Position numbers and translations under genes: made by a program. 64,000 nt of DNA from Arachnia propionica (lineage in GTDB: Bacteria > Actinomycetota > Actinomycetes > Propionibacteriales > Propionibacteriaceae), in the NCBI RefSeq assembly GCF_003932785.1, contig NZ_RQYT01000007.1, positions 1-64,000 of the forward strand, read 5' to 3'. Shown in pieces: positions 30,097 to 38,534 of the stretch. Numbering within the stretch: the stretch's first letter is position 1; each line of letters begins with the position of its first letter. Below the pieces are notes generated by a model. The model saw nothing but the letters and a program-made list of their open reading frames with translations, did not search any database and was not told where the DNA came from.

Positions 30097-30125
30097 AGGG
30101 TACTCCAGCCGGAGGGGAGGGTCAA
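30097..30125 (-). promoter_or_regulatory. Predicted str operon promoter
   Basis: On the minus strand TTGACC (30120-30125) and TACCCT (30097-30102) are 17 bases apart, about 210 bases upstream of rpsL. The rest of 29890-30200 is a GC-rich leader without an evident gene. Confidence 0.6.
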
Positions 30126-30200
30126 AAACACCGCTGGCGAGGACCGGAGGGCGACATACGGACCTCCCGACGGCGGGACCGCTCCCCGGACAGGACAAAG

Positions 30201-30231
30201 GTGGGGCCGGGAACTGAGTTCCCGGCCCCAC
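30201..30231 (-). terminator. Terminator of the secreted protein gene at 30249
   Basis: A perfect 14-bp stem (GTGGGGCCGGGAAC and its complement) with a TGA loop lies 18 bases after the stop codon of the minus-strand gene. Confidence 0.88.
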
Positions 30232-30248
30232 CCCGTCGCTGCTGCGGA

Positions 30249-31010
30249 TCAGGCTCCGGTGCGCGGCAGGCCGGCCTTCTTGCCGCCCTTGTTCTTGCCG
30301 ACGGAACCACCGGTGGAGCCGTCGCCCGGCTTCTTGGTGTCGGAGTCAGGACGACCCCAGTAGAAGCTGGCGGTCAGGCTCAGGTCGGACTTGGTGCCCT
30401 TGGCGATGAGCTTGTAGCTGCCCTGCGGGACGTCGCTCTTCAGCACCAGCTTGTGGGTGAGGGCCCCGTTGGCGTCGGCAACGGCGGCGTTGTCCTGCTT
30501 CCAGTAGGACTTGCCGTCGGCCTCACGGACCATGTCCAGGGACACCGACTCGCCCGGCGCGAAGCCGAAGCCCTTGATGGTGATCTCGTCCCCGGCCTTC
30601 CAGCTGGTGGGCTCGATGAAGAGCAGGACGGACTTGATCGTGACATCCATGGCCGCGGTGGTGTCGGCACCGTTGTAGCTGCTGCACATCGCGGTCAGGG
30701 TCTGCTTGCCAACCTGGGCAGCGCCGGCCAGGACCTCGACCCCGTTGGCGCCCTGCTCAACGGTGCCATTGGCAACGACCCGGTCGCCGATACGGAGCTG
30801 GTAGCCCTTGTCGGTGCTGGCGCACATCGTCTTGACGACGAAGGGCTTGCCCTGGGTGAGTTCGGCACCCTTGTGGTTGCCACCCGCGACGTCGATGGTG
30901 ATGGTGGGCTTCGGGTCCTGCTTGCCCTCGTCGGCGCCAGCCATCTGCGCACCCATGGAGAACAGGAGAGTTGTGGCAGCCACGGCAGCCAGAATCTTCT
31001 TCGCTTTCAT
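30249..31010 (-). CDS. Secreted protein ending in GLPRTGA
   Basis: A 253-residue exported protein. The signal peptide is residues 1 to about 26 (KAKKILAAVAATTLLFSM...). Residues 33-125 and 126-220 look like two beta-sandwich domains; the second (SWKAGDEITIKGFGFAPGES) resembles IPT/TIG or Ig-like folds. A flexible Gly/Lys/Ser linker leads to the final KKAGLPRTGA. The LPRTG sortase-type motif is followed by one Ala and the stop codon, so no hydrophobic anchor or basic tail exists. ATG at 31010 (GAGGAAG upstream) is preferred to the GTG at 31022. Role unknown; surface protein likely. Confidence 0.82.
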   Translation of the reverse strand: MKAKKILAAVAATTLLFSMGAQMAGADEGKQDPKPTITIDVAGGNHKGAELTQGKPFVVKTMCASTDKGYQLRIGDRVVANGTVEQGANGVEVLAGAAQVGKQTLTAMCSSYNGADTTAAMDVTIKSVLLFIEPTSWKAGDEITIKGFGFAPGESVSLDMVREADGKSYWKQDNAAVADANGALTHKLVLKSDVPQGSYKLIAKGTKSDLSLTASFYWGRPDSDTKKPGDGSTGGSVGKNKGGKKAGLPRTGA

Positions 31011-31151
31011 ACGCTTCCTCACGTGATTGGCCAGGAGTTTCTCAAGCCGGTGCCGATACTAACAGCACTGGGTTCACGGCGTGTCACTCGGGGCACATCC
31101 ATGCGCTCCAACCGCCAAGAGAATGTCCGACCCGATGATTCACCGATGAGT

Positions 31152-32057
31152 TCATGCGCATTTTCCACCGCGGAAGGCGTCCAGCTGCCGTTCCCCCTCG
31201 GGGGCGAGATCAGCAGTGAGGTCGTCCTCAGCCGCCGGTTTCGTCACCAGGACCTCCGACGTCGGGGTCAGGCCCCGCAGCCCCAGGATGTCCTGCACGC
31301 CGGTTCCGGGATCGAGGGCGATTCGACGTCGCGCGGCGTCGGCCGCCGCCCACTGGAGGCCCGGCGCTGACTCGCGCATCGCCTTCATGACGGCCCCCAA
31401 CACCATCCCGGTCCGCTGCTGCCGCCCCTGCATGCCACGATCCTCGGCACGCCACTGACCATCGACGAGGAGTTGCCCCTGGCGGCTCCTCACCAGCGCG
31501 AGAGCGGTCCGCCCGTCAACGCGCTGCGTGCCGGCCTCCAGGGTGAGATGGGCCGGCTCGTCACGCAACGCATGGTCCAGGTGGACCTCGACGCCGCCGA
31601 GGGCGTCGACCACCTCGACGAGACCGCCGAAATCGACCTGCACCAGGTGGCCCACCCCGACACCGAGGCCCTGGCAGAAGAGGTCGACCGTGCGCTGCGG
31701 GCCGTCCAGCCACGAGGCCCCCAGGCGCGCCGGGGTTCCCGAGGCGTCCACGACGACCACCCGCCGGTCCACCGACAGCAGCTGCAGTGCGCCGCCCTCC
31801 ACCCTGGCCAGCAGCAGCACGTCCGCGCGGGCCCCGGGCTCGCCGGTTCCGGTGTCCTGGAGGATCTGGTCGTCGGCGGCCGCCCGGTCGTCGATCCCGA
31901 CGATGAGCCACACCCCGCCGCGGTCGGGGAGCGACACCTGGACGCGAAGCAGGGAGGAGTTGACCCACGCCAGCGTCCCCAGGGCAGCCGCGACGGCGAG
32001 CGCCACCGTCGCTGCCAGCACCCCCAGCAGGATCTTGACCCAACGACGTCTTCGCAC
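31152..32057 (-). CDS. LytR-CpsA-Psr (LCP) family cell-wall polymer ligase
   Basis: A 301-residue protein with one N-terminal membrane anchor (WVKILLGVLAATVALAVAAAL) and an extracellular LCP domain. LCP proteins transfer glycopolymers from lipid carriers to peptidoglycan. Visible features: VGIDDRAA, the ADVLLLARVEG strand, LLSVDRRVVVVD (in place of the usual S-x-P-R-D), VDFGGLVEVVDALGGVEVHL and GRTALALVRSRQ with the conserved Arg. GTG at 32057 is the likely start but has no strong ribosome site; the frame runs on upstream into a pseudogene because of a deletion. Confidence 0.82.
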   Translation of the reverse strand: MRRRRWVKILLGVLAATVALAVAAALGTLAWVNSSLLRVQVSLPDRGGVWLIVGIDDRAAADDQILQDTGTGEPGARADVLLLARVEGGALQLLSVDRRVVVVDASGTPARLGASWLDGPQRTVDLFCQGLGVGVGHLVQVDFGGLVEVVDALGGVEVHLDHALRDEPAHLTLEAGTQRVDGRTALALVRSRQGQLLVDGQWRAEDRGMQGRQQRTGMVLGAVMKAMRESAPGLQWAAADAARRRIALDPGTGVQDILGLRGLTPTSEVLVTKPAAEDDLTADLAPEGERQLDAFRGGKCA

Positions 32058-32097
32058 CCCGGCATGGTACCCAGTCGACCGCCCCCCACCGTCTACT

Positions 32098-32525
32098 TCA
32101 GGGCCTACGCTCATGAGTCCACGGATGAAGTACTTGCCCAGAACGATGTGGACCAGCAGCGTCGGCAGCGACGCGATGAGCACCCCCGCCATGGTCCACG
32201 CGTAATCCGGGTTCTGGGCGCTGGCCAGTTCCATGAGCGCCTGGGTCACCGGGCCGGTGTTCCGGTTGGTGAGGAACAGGGTGAAGAGGAAGTCGTTCCA
32301 CGCGCTCGTGAACTGCCAGATCAGGGTCACCACGAATGCCGGGCCGAGCCCGGCAGGACGATCGAGCGCACCAGCGCCGGGGCGAGCACCTCCCACGCGC
32401 CACACGATGCCGGACGCGATGAAGGACACGGCCATCGGGAAGAGGTAGATCGAACGGAAGACCCCCTCCCCGGTCACCCCCTTCTCGAGCAGCAGCCCCG
32501 AACCCCAGTCCTTCACTTTGCGCAT
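32098..32525 (-). pseudogene. Fused remnants of two sugar ABC permeases
   Basis: The frame starts with a normal ribosome site and ATG at 32525 (MRKVKDWGSG). Its first ~40 residues resemble the middle of a MalF-type permease (VFRSIYLFPMAVSFIASGIVWR). After a junction rich in Gly and Ala it continues as the C-terminal part of a MalG-type permease (FTSAWNDFLFTLFLTNRN and LIASLPTLLVHIVLGKYF). The original stop codon is gone and the frame runs into the LCP gene. Large deletions have welded the two genes together. Confidence 0.82.
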
Positions 32526-32592
32526 GGCAGATCCTTGGGAGGCCGAGGGGCCGGGCACCCCGCACACCTCGATGGGTCAGGGTGCCCGGCCG

Positions 32593-33030
32593 GACGGGAC
32601 CACTTGTTGTTGTTCTCGGCGGCCGCGACGAGTCCGGCCACCAGACCGGCCTCATCCTTGTCGGTCCAGAACTTCGGATGGCGGTGCCGACCTCCGGGTT
32701 CCCCGCGTTGTTCGTCGCCGCACCATGGGCGATGGAGGACGCGATCCTGTCCTCCTTGAACGACTTCATGGCGCCCTCCTGGTACTCCGGGAACTCCGTG
32801 TCGGGGACATCGGTGCGGGCAGGGATCGAGCCCTTGACGATGTTGAATGCCTGCTGCCCCTCGACCCAGCCGACGAGGCGCAGCCAGTCCTTGGCCCCCT
32901 CGGCGTTCGGGGCGCCCTTGGGCAGGAACTCGTGGCCGGGGCCGAGGAGGTGCCCCCCGTTGCCACTGCACGCACTCAGGCCGACGACGCCCGCAACGCC
33001 CAGCGCGACCAGAAACTGCCTGCGACCCAC
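32593..33030 (-). pseudogene. Remnant of a sugar-binding lipoprotein gene
   Basis: The frame begins (GTG at 33030) with an intact lipoprotein signal MGRRQFLVALGVAGVVGLSAC. After about 30 residues it jumps directly to the C-terminal region of a CUT1 binding protein (EFLPKGAPNAEGAKDWLRLV, then FNIVKGSIPARTD). A frameshift near 32685 separates the last part, FWTDKDEAGLVAGLVAAAEN, into another frame. Roughly 250 residues of the ligand-binding core are missing. Confidence 0.82.
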
Positions 33031-33174
33031 AACCCGGCGTCAAGAAGGGCACCCCGTCGCACCGCAAGACATTTTGTCACATGACTCGCAGAACGTTAAT
33101 CCTGACTGATCGGTTTCTTCTCACGTTTTCATCACCGTTGTACGATAAATCCCTCTACACGAAGGAGTGCAGAC

Positions 33175-35496
33175 ATGACAGTGAGACCCAGGTCACTCAT
33201 CGGCGCGGCCCTCGCCGTGTTCCTCGCCCTGGCGGGCAGCGTCACCACACCGGCCAACGCGGATCCACCCGCAATCGGCCAGGAGGAGAAGCTCGAGACC
33301 TCACCCCCTCCCCCACCCAGCCTGCCCAACTACGGCACCACCTTCCTGCCCGACGGCACGCCTGTGGCCGTCATGGTCAGTGGCGGCTCCGGCGGACTGC
33401 TCAACCTCATCAACCTCAACACCTCGACACCTGTCGACGAACCCCAGGTCCTGGCCCAGGAGGGTGTCGACGCCCAGCCCTGGGGCTTCGCCCGACTGAG
33501 CGACAACAGCGTGCTCATCGGCGCCTCGAGCAATCTCTACCACTACGATCCGAGCAAGCCCCGCAACAAACGCATCACGGTGCTCTCCGTCGTGGGTCAG
33601 GAGGGATTCACCGAGGAACTCAAGAAGAAGCTGGAGTTCGTCTGGGACATCGCGGTGGACGACAACGACACCGCCTACATCTCGGTCTACAGCAAGGTCG
33701 GTGGCAGCGTCCTGACCTACCGGAAGGGAACCGGCTGGGGCACCCTGGCAGGCGGCGACCCCGTCGCCGTCGGGGACAACCACGCCCGCAGCATCGACTA
33801 CGACGACGGCAAGCTCTACGTCACCGTCAGCCCCGCCAACCCGAGGCTCTTCGTCTTCGACCTCGCGAACCCGGGCAGCAAGGAGGTCATCCCCCTGCCG
33901 GCAGGGGTTGCCAACCCGAAGGAATACCTCGCCTTCCTGGAGGTCCAAGCCGGGATCGCCTACATCGGCCACAGTGACGGCAAGGCCACCACGGTCCTCA
34001 ACCTCGCCACGGGAGATCACGAAACCTGGCCGGGGGTGACCAGCAACGTCATCCCCCGTCCCGGGGAGCCGAAGAAGGTCACGTACTGGAAGAAGGCCCA
34101 GGGCGATTCCGCTCGGCTGGTCGAGTACGACCCCGAGGCCAGAACACACACCGACGTACTCGTCGACAACAGCCTGCTCCGCCGGATCGCCGCGACGAGC
34201 TGGGTCACCCACGACCTGTTCGTCTCCACCGAGATGAACGGTGGCCGGGTGAGCATCTACCGCGTCGGTGAGCCGAAGTCCTCACTGCTCAGCGGCCTGG
34301 TCATCCCGATGCGCCGGGACATCGGGTCGCTCGCCGTCGCCGAGGACGGATCCCTCTACGGCGGCTGGTACATGGTCGCACGGAAGCTGCTCAGGATCAC
34401 CCCCGGGCCCACGGCCAAGGACACGTCCTACAGCCTGCTCGACGCCCCACTCGGGCAGGTCGAGGGACTCGCCATCCACGGGGACCACCTGGTGACCGGT
34501 CTCTACGTCGGCGGACGTGTCGGCTACCACTCGCTCAGCGACCCCGCGAACTTCCTGGAGAAACCCGCCGGGATCGGTGAACCACAGGACCGCCCCTACG
34601 CCGTGATCCACACCACGGGCGACCAGTTCGCCGTCGGCACCGTTCCCTCAGGCGGCCACCTGGGAGGCGCCCTGGCCCTGGTCAACGCCAAGGATCGGGC
34701 CATCGAGACCGGACCCGACGGCACACCCTCGGTCCACCCGTTCAAGGAGATCAAGAACGCCCAGGGCCAGGTCGTGACGGAACTGACCCAGCAGGCCCCC
34801 ATCTCCCTGGCCCACCGGGACGGCAAGCTCTACATCGGCACGACGATCAGGGGTGGCCACGGCGTCAGCGCCACGAACCCCGACGGCAGCCTGCAGGAGT
34901 CCTACATCGTGGAGTTCGACCTCGCCACACGCACGGTGACCCGTATCGTCAACCCCTTCCCCGGCAAGGGGCAGCGGGCTGTGGCCGCCCTGACCTGGGG
35001 GGAGAACGGGATGCTCCACGGCGCGACCGGCAAGTACGTGTTCACCCTCGATCCGGCGACCCTGACGGTGACGAACTCGAGGTCCATGGAAACGACCGGC
35101 GAGATGAACAACCGAACCTGGCTGCTGCACCACCGCAACGAGCTGTTCGGCATCTTCGGTGGCACGCTCTACGCGATCTCGGCAGATCTCCAGACGATCA
35201 CCCCTCTCGCCCCGCCGCGGGAGATCAAGGATGAGACCCGCGAGGTCGCCTCGGAGAAGCTGCCCGTGGGTTCGTTGGTGATCGGCAAGGACGACCACAT
35301 CTACTTCGCCCGTGGGCCGGAGCTGTACCGACACACCTACCTGAAGGCCAAGGCCACCGGGAACCCGACGCCCTCACCCGCCGCGACGGCATCCCCGTCC
35401 GCCGTGGCCACGGCAACGGCCCCGGTCACCAGGCCCACCCCTGTGGTGGCACCCTCACCACGGCCGGGACTGCCCCGCACGGGCCTGCCCTGCTGA
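33175..35496 (+). CDS. Large secreted beta-propeller-like protein ending in GLPRTGLPC
   Basis: A 773-residue exported protein with a Sec signal peptide (1 to about 29, TTPANA-DPP). The body repeats short strands such as VWDIAVDDNDTAYISVY, SLAVAEDGSLYGGWY and ISLAHRDGKLYIGTT, spaced as in WD/NHL/YVTN propellers. A Pro/Thr/Ala stalk (residues about 720-760) precedes the final PGLPRTGLPC. As in the proteins at 30249 and 59654, no hydrophobic helix follows LPRTG. ATG at 33175 with AAGGAG. Function unknown; a surface-exposed adhesin or glycan-binding propeller is plausible. Confidence 0.8.
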   Translation: MTVRPRSLIGAALAVFLALAGSVTTPANADPPAIGQEEKLETSPPPPPSLPNYGTTFLPDGTPVAVMVSGGSGGLLNLINLNTSTPVDEPQVLAQEGVDAQPWGFARLSDNSVLIGASSNLYHYDPSKPRNKRITVLSVVGQEGFTEELKKKLEFVWDIAVDDNDTAYISVYSKVGGSVLTYRKGTGWGTLAGGDPVAVGDNHARSIDYDDGKLYVTVSPANPRLFVFDLANPGSKEVIPLPAGVANPKEYLAFLEVQAGIAYIGHSDGKATTVLNLATGDHETWPGVTSNVIPRPGEPKKVTYWKKAQGDSARLVEYDPEARTHTDVLVDNSLLRRIAATSWVTHDLFVSTEMNGGRVSIYRVGEPKSSLLSGLVIPMRRDIGSLAVAEDGSLYGGWYMVARKLLRITPGPTAKDTSYSLLDAPLGQVEGLAIHGDHLVTGLYVGGRVGYHSLSDPANFLEKPAGIGEPQDRPYAVIHTTGDQFAVGTVPSGGHLGGALALVNAKDRAIETGPDGTPSVHPFKEIKNAQGQVVTELTQQAPISLAHRDGKLYIGTTIRGGHGVSATNPDGSLQESYIVEFDLATRTVTRIVNPFPGKGQRAVAALTWGENGMLHGATGKYVFTLDPATLTVTNSRSMETTGEMNNRTWLLHHRNELFGIFGGTLYAISADLQTITPLAPPREIKDETREVASEKLPVGSLVIGKDDHIYFARGPELYRHTYLKAKATGNPTPSPAATASPSAVATATAPVTRPTPVVAPSPRPGLPRTGLPC

Positions 35497-35500
35497 CCAC

Positions 35501-35535
35501 GATCCGGGCCCGCCACGTCGTGGCGGGCCCGGATC
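35501..35535. terminator. Bidirectional terminator at 35.5 kb
   Basis: A perfect 15-bp stem with a five-base loop (CGTCG) lies between two convergent genes. Confidence 0.92.
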
Positions 35536-35561
35536 CGGTGTGTTCCAGGAATCGGTGCGGT

Positions 35562-36578
35562 TCAGGCCATGGTCGCCCACGCCGTCTCGGAGATCGCGTG
35601 TCGCAGTACTTCACCGCGGGCCCAGGCACTCACCTCGTCGACGACAATGCGTCCCTGGGCCAGTCTGCCCTCCACCGTCCCGGCCGCCCGATGCGGGGTG
35701 AGCACGACATTGGGCAGTCCACGCCATGGGCTGTGAGCGGGCAGCGGCTCCTCGTCGAAGACATCGATGGCCGCATCCAGCCGCCCCGAGGACACCTCTG
35801 CCAGCAGCGCCGCCTCATCGACGAGCCAGGAGCGTGCCGTGTTGACCACCCCGACCCCGTCAGGGAGCAGGGCGAGCTCACGGGCCCCAATGAGATGATG
35901 CGTCTCCGGGAGGGAGGGGGCGTGCAGGGCTAGGATCCGGGCGCGAGCCAGCCCCTCCTCGAGCCCCACCGCCTCGGCACCCAGCTCGCGTACCTGCTCA
36001 GGGGTCAGGGTGGGATCCACGAGCAGGGGTCTCGCCCCGAGGGCGCGAAGCATCGCCAGATAGGCCCGCCCGGTCCGGGAGGCACCGACGACGAGGATCT
36101 CGGTGGCAGCCAGTTCGTGCTGCTGACCGAACAGCTCCGCGTCGTACCATGGCGCGCCCGCGTGGACCGCGTGGTTCATCCGGTGGACGCGGTGCAGGAG
36201 CATGAGGGTGAAGGTGAGGGAGACCTCCGCGACGGGGCGGGCCATGGCGTGCCCGGCCTGGGTCACCGCGATGCCGCGGGCGAACACCTCGGAGGTGACG
36301 TACCCCCGCACGCTTGCACCCGTGTGGGCCACCAGGCCGAGTCGCGGCATGGTGGCCAACAGCTGGGCGTCGAGGGTGGGGCTCCCCCAGCCGGTGACCA
36401 GCACCCGCAGGTCCGCCGCCGACACCCCGTCGAGTGAGTCGAGCCGCTCCAGGGAGCCGCCGAGTCGCCTGGCGGCCTCGACCAGTCGTGCCCAGTCCGC
36501 CGCGTCGAAGAACTCGACGCACCGGTCCTGCGGCACCAGTACCACGACGGAACCGCCGGGCGCGTTGAGGCCGCTCAT
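35562..36578 (-). CDS. D-isomer-specific 2-hydroxyacid dehydrogenase family protein
   Basis: A 338-residue NAD-dependent oxidoreductase. The nucleotide-binding loop is VVGASRTGRAYLAML (a variant of GxGxxG), and the catalytic triad fits: Arg in VVNTARSWLVDE, Glu in DVFDEEPLP and His in LTPHRAAGTVEGR. ATG at 36578 overlaps the permease stop (ATGA), so it is the last gene of the sugar-uptake operon. This suggests the imported compound, or a product of it, is a sugar acid or is oxidised or reduced at a hydroxy group. Substrate not readable. Confidence 0.88.
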   Translation of the reverse strand: MSGLNAPGGSVVVLVPQDRCVEFFDAADWARLVEAARRLGGSLERLDSLDGVSAADLRVLVTGWGSPTLDAQLLATMPRLGLVAHTGASVRGYVTSEVFARGIAVTQAGHAMARPVAEVSLTFTLMLLHRVHRMNHAVHAGAPWYDAELFGQQHELAATEILVVGASRTGRAYLAMLRALGARPLLVDPTLTPEQVRELGAEAVGLEEGLARARILALHAPSLPETHHLIGARELALLPDGVGVVNTARSWLVDEAALLAEVSSGRLDAAIDVFDEEPLPAHSPWRGLPNVVLTPHRAAGTVEGRLAQGRIVVDEVSAWARGEVLRHAISETAWATMA

Positions 36579-37417
36579 CCCTTGATGCCGCTCATGGTCA
36601 CGCCCTCGTAGATGTAGCGCTGGGCGAAGAGGTAGGCGAGGAAGATGGGCGCCAGGGCGACCGTCGATCCGGCCAGCTTGGTGCTGAGGGGGACGTGTTC
36701 GGCCTGCAACGACGAGATACCCACGGTGAGGGTCCACATGTCGTTGCGCCCACCCACGATGAGCGGCCACAGGAAGTCGTTCCAGTGCCACAGGAAGACG
36801 AAGAGACCGAGCGTGGCCAGGATCGGTTTGCACAGTGGCAGCACCATGGTCCAGAAGATCCTGAACTCACCGGCGCCGTCGATCCGGGCGGCCTCGAACA
36901 GTTCGTCGGGCAGGCCGAGGATGAACTGTCTCATGAGGAACACCGCCTGCACGTTGGCCAGGGAGGGCAGGATGAGGCCCCAGTAGGTTCCCACCCCGCT
37001 GAGCGAGGCGATGAGGATGAACGTGGGGGTGAGGATGACGTGGAAGGGCACCATCACCATGGCGATGAAGGACCAGAAGATGGCGTCACGTCCCGGGAAG
37101 CGTTTCTTCGCGAAGGCGTACCCGGCCATGGAGGAGAACAGCAGCACCGCGACGACGGACACCAGCGAGTAGACGAGGGTGTTGACCAGCCAACGGAGCA
37201 TGTTCTGACCCGAGAGGACCTGGGCGTAGGACTCCCCGGACAGTTGACCAACGGGCACGAGGGAGTCGGGCAGCGTGATGGCCGTACCCGGCCTCAGACT
37301 CAGCACCACCATGGCGTAGAACGGGAAGAAGCAGATGAGGGCGGCGAGGCTGAGTCCCACCCATCTCAGCACCAGCCCGAACCGGTTCGGTTCCAAGGCT
37401 CGATAGGACCGGCTCAT
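36575..37417 (-). CDS. CUT1 sugar ABC transporter permease (MalG type)
   Basis: A 280-residue membrane protein with six helices, beginning LVLRWVGLSLAALICFFPFYAMVVL. The cytoplasmic EAA loop DELFEAARIDGAGEFRIFWTM docks onto the ATPase. It overlaps its neighbours by four bases on both sides. No ATPase gene is in the operon, so it probably uses a shared MsiK-like ATPase elsewhere. Confidence 0.93.
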   Translation of the reverse strand: MSRSYRALEPNRFGLVLRWVGLSLAALICFFPFYAMVVLSLRPGTAITLPDSLVPVGQLSGESYAQVLSGQNMLRWLVNTLVYSLVSVVAVLLFSSMAGYAFAKKRFPGRDAIFWSFIAMVMVPFHVILTPTFILIASLSGVGTYWGLILPSLANVQAVFLMRQFILGLPDELFEAARIDGAGEFRIFWTMVLPLCKPILATLGLFVFLWHWNDFLWPLIVGGRNDMWTLTVGISSLQAEHVPLSTKLAGSTVALAPIFLAYLFAQRYIYEGVTMSGIKG

Positions 37418-38307
37418 GACTGCCTCCCGACGACGAGGCGCTGCACGACAGCGACCGCCAACGACAACACCAGCAACACCACACCGACGGCAGCGCCCAT
37501 GCCATAGTTGGAGTACCTGATGGTCTGGTCATAGAGCATGAAGACCAACGAGTAGCTGGCCGAGGCGGGCCCGCCTCCCGTCATGACGTAGATGGCGTCG
37601 AAGACCTGGAACGCCGCCGTGGTCTCCAGCACCGCCAGGAAGAACAGGGCGGGCTTGATGGTGGGCAGCACCACGTAGCGGAACCGCGCCCAGGGTCCGG
37701 CCCCATCCATGAGGGCCGCCTCCTCCAGTTCGCGGGGCACGTCCTGGAGAGCGGCGATGAGGATCATCATGCCGTAACCGAACCGCGACCAGATCCCCAC
37801 GACGATGATCGCGGGCATGACGAGGGCGGGATTCCCGAGCCAGGACTCCCCCAGCCCGAGGGGGGCCATGAGTTTCGCCCACGGGCCGTCGGTGGCGAAG
37901 ATCCACTTGAACACGGAGCCCGCCAACACGAGGGAGGTGATGACCGGCAGGAAGAAGATGGAACGGAAGAACCGTGCTCCCTTGAAGGCGCGCCGTACGC
38001 TCAGGGCCATCACCGTGGACAGGACGAGGGCGAGTGGCACGGAGAAGACGACATAGATGGAGGTGACCGACAGGGCCCGCCAGAAGACCGGACTGGAGAA
38101 CAGCCTGGAGAAGTTGTCGAACCCCTTCCAGGACAGGGCTCCGGTGATCTCGTAATCCATGAGGCTGAGGCTCACCCCAGCCAGGCTCGGCCCGAACCTG
38201 AAGACCAGGAACAGCACGAGGGCGGGCAGCACGAACAGCCACGCGCTCCGACGTTCGATCCTGATCCACCGGGGTGGGCGCTTCTGCGCTGACGCGGCAG
38301 TGGTCAT
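37414..38307 (-). CDS. CUT1 sugar ABC transporter permease (MalF/UgpA type)
   Basis: A 297-residue membrane protein, six helices, with the EAA loop PRELEEAALMDGAGPWARFR. Start: ATG at 38307 (MTTAASAQKR) preceded by GGGAGG; an in-frame extension to 38397 runs into repeat A. It is separated from the binding-protein gene by 225 bases containing that repeat. Confidence 0.93.
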   Translation of the reverse strand: MTTAASAQKRPPRWIRIERRSAWLFVLPALVLFLVFRFGPSLAGVSLSLMDYEITGALSWKGFDNFSRLFSSPVFWRALSVTSIYVVFSVPLALVLSTVMALSVRRAFKGARFFRSIFFLPVITSLVLAGSVFKWIFATDGPWAKLMAPLGLGESWLGNPALVMPAIIVVGIWSRFGYGMMILIAALQDVPRELEEAALMDGAGPWARFRYVVLPTIKPALFFLAVLETTAAFQVFDAIYVMTGGGPASASYSLVFMLYDQTIRYSNYGMGAAVGVVLLVLSLAVAVVQRLVVGRQS

Positions 38308-38374
38308 GTGTTCCTCCCGACCAGGGTGGGGTGGAAGGAGGGTCCCCCTTCCACCCCACGGCTGGTGTTGACTG

Positions 38375-38534
38375 AGAGGGTGCGCGGATAGGCGCATCTA
38401 CTGCGGCCGCCCCGGTGACCCCCTGGCAGCGTTGTCCTCCTCGAACGCACAATCCAGTGCGCTCCTCGTCGTCCGCCTTGCCAGGAGATCACCGTGACGA
38501 TCCTCGTTACGACCCCCCTATCCGCGCACCCTCT
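38375..38534 (+). repeat. Repeat family A, copy 4 (complete reference copy)
   Basis: A 160-bp element with perfect 16-bp terminal inverted repeats, AGAGGGTGCGCGGATA and its complement. It encodes no protein. The right end overlaps the first two bases of the TAG stop of the binding-protein gene, so the element sits exactly between two genes of one operon, where it can fold into a hairpin in the mRNA. Confidence 0.92.

Noticed and set aside
31152-32567. Single 471-codon reading frame joining a permease fragment to the LCP protein
   Set aside because: The permease part is a deletion remnant that lost its stop codon; the LCP protein has its own membrane anchor and is better started at 32057. A functional fusion is unlikely.
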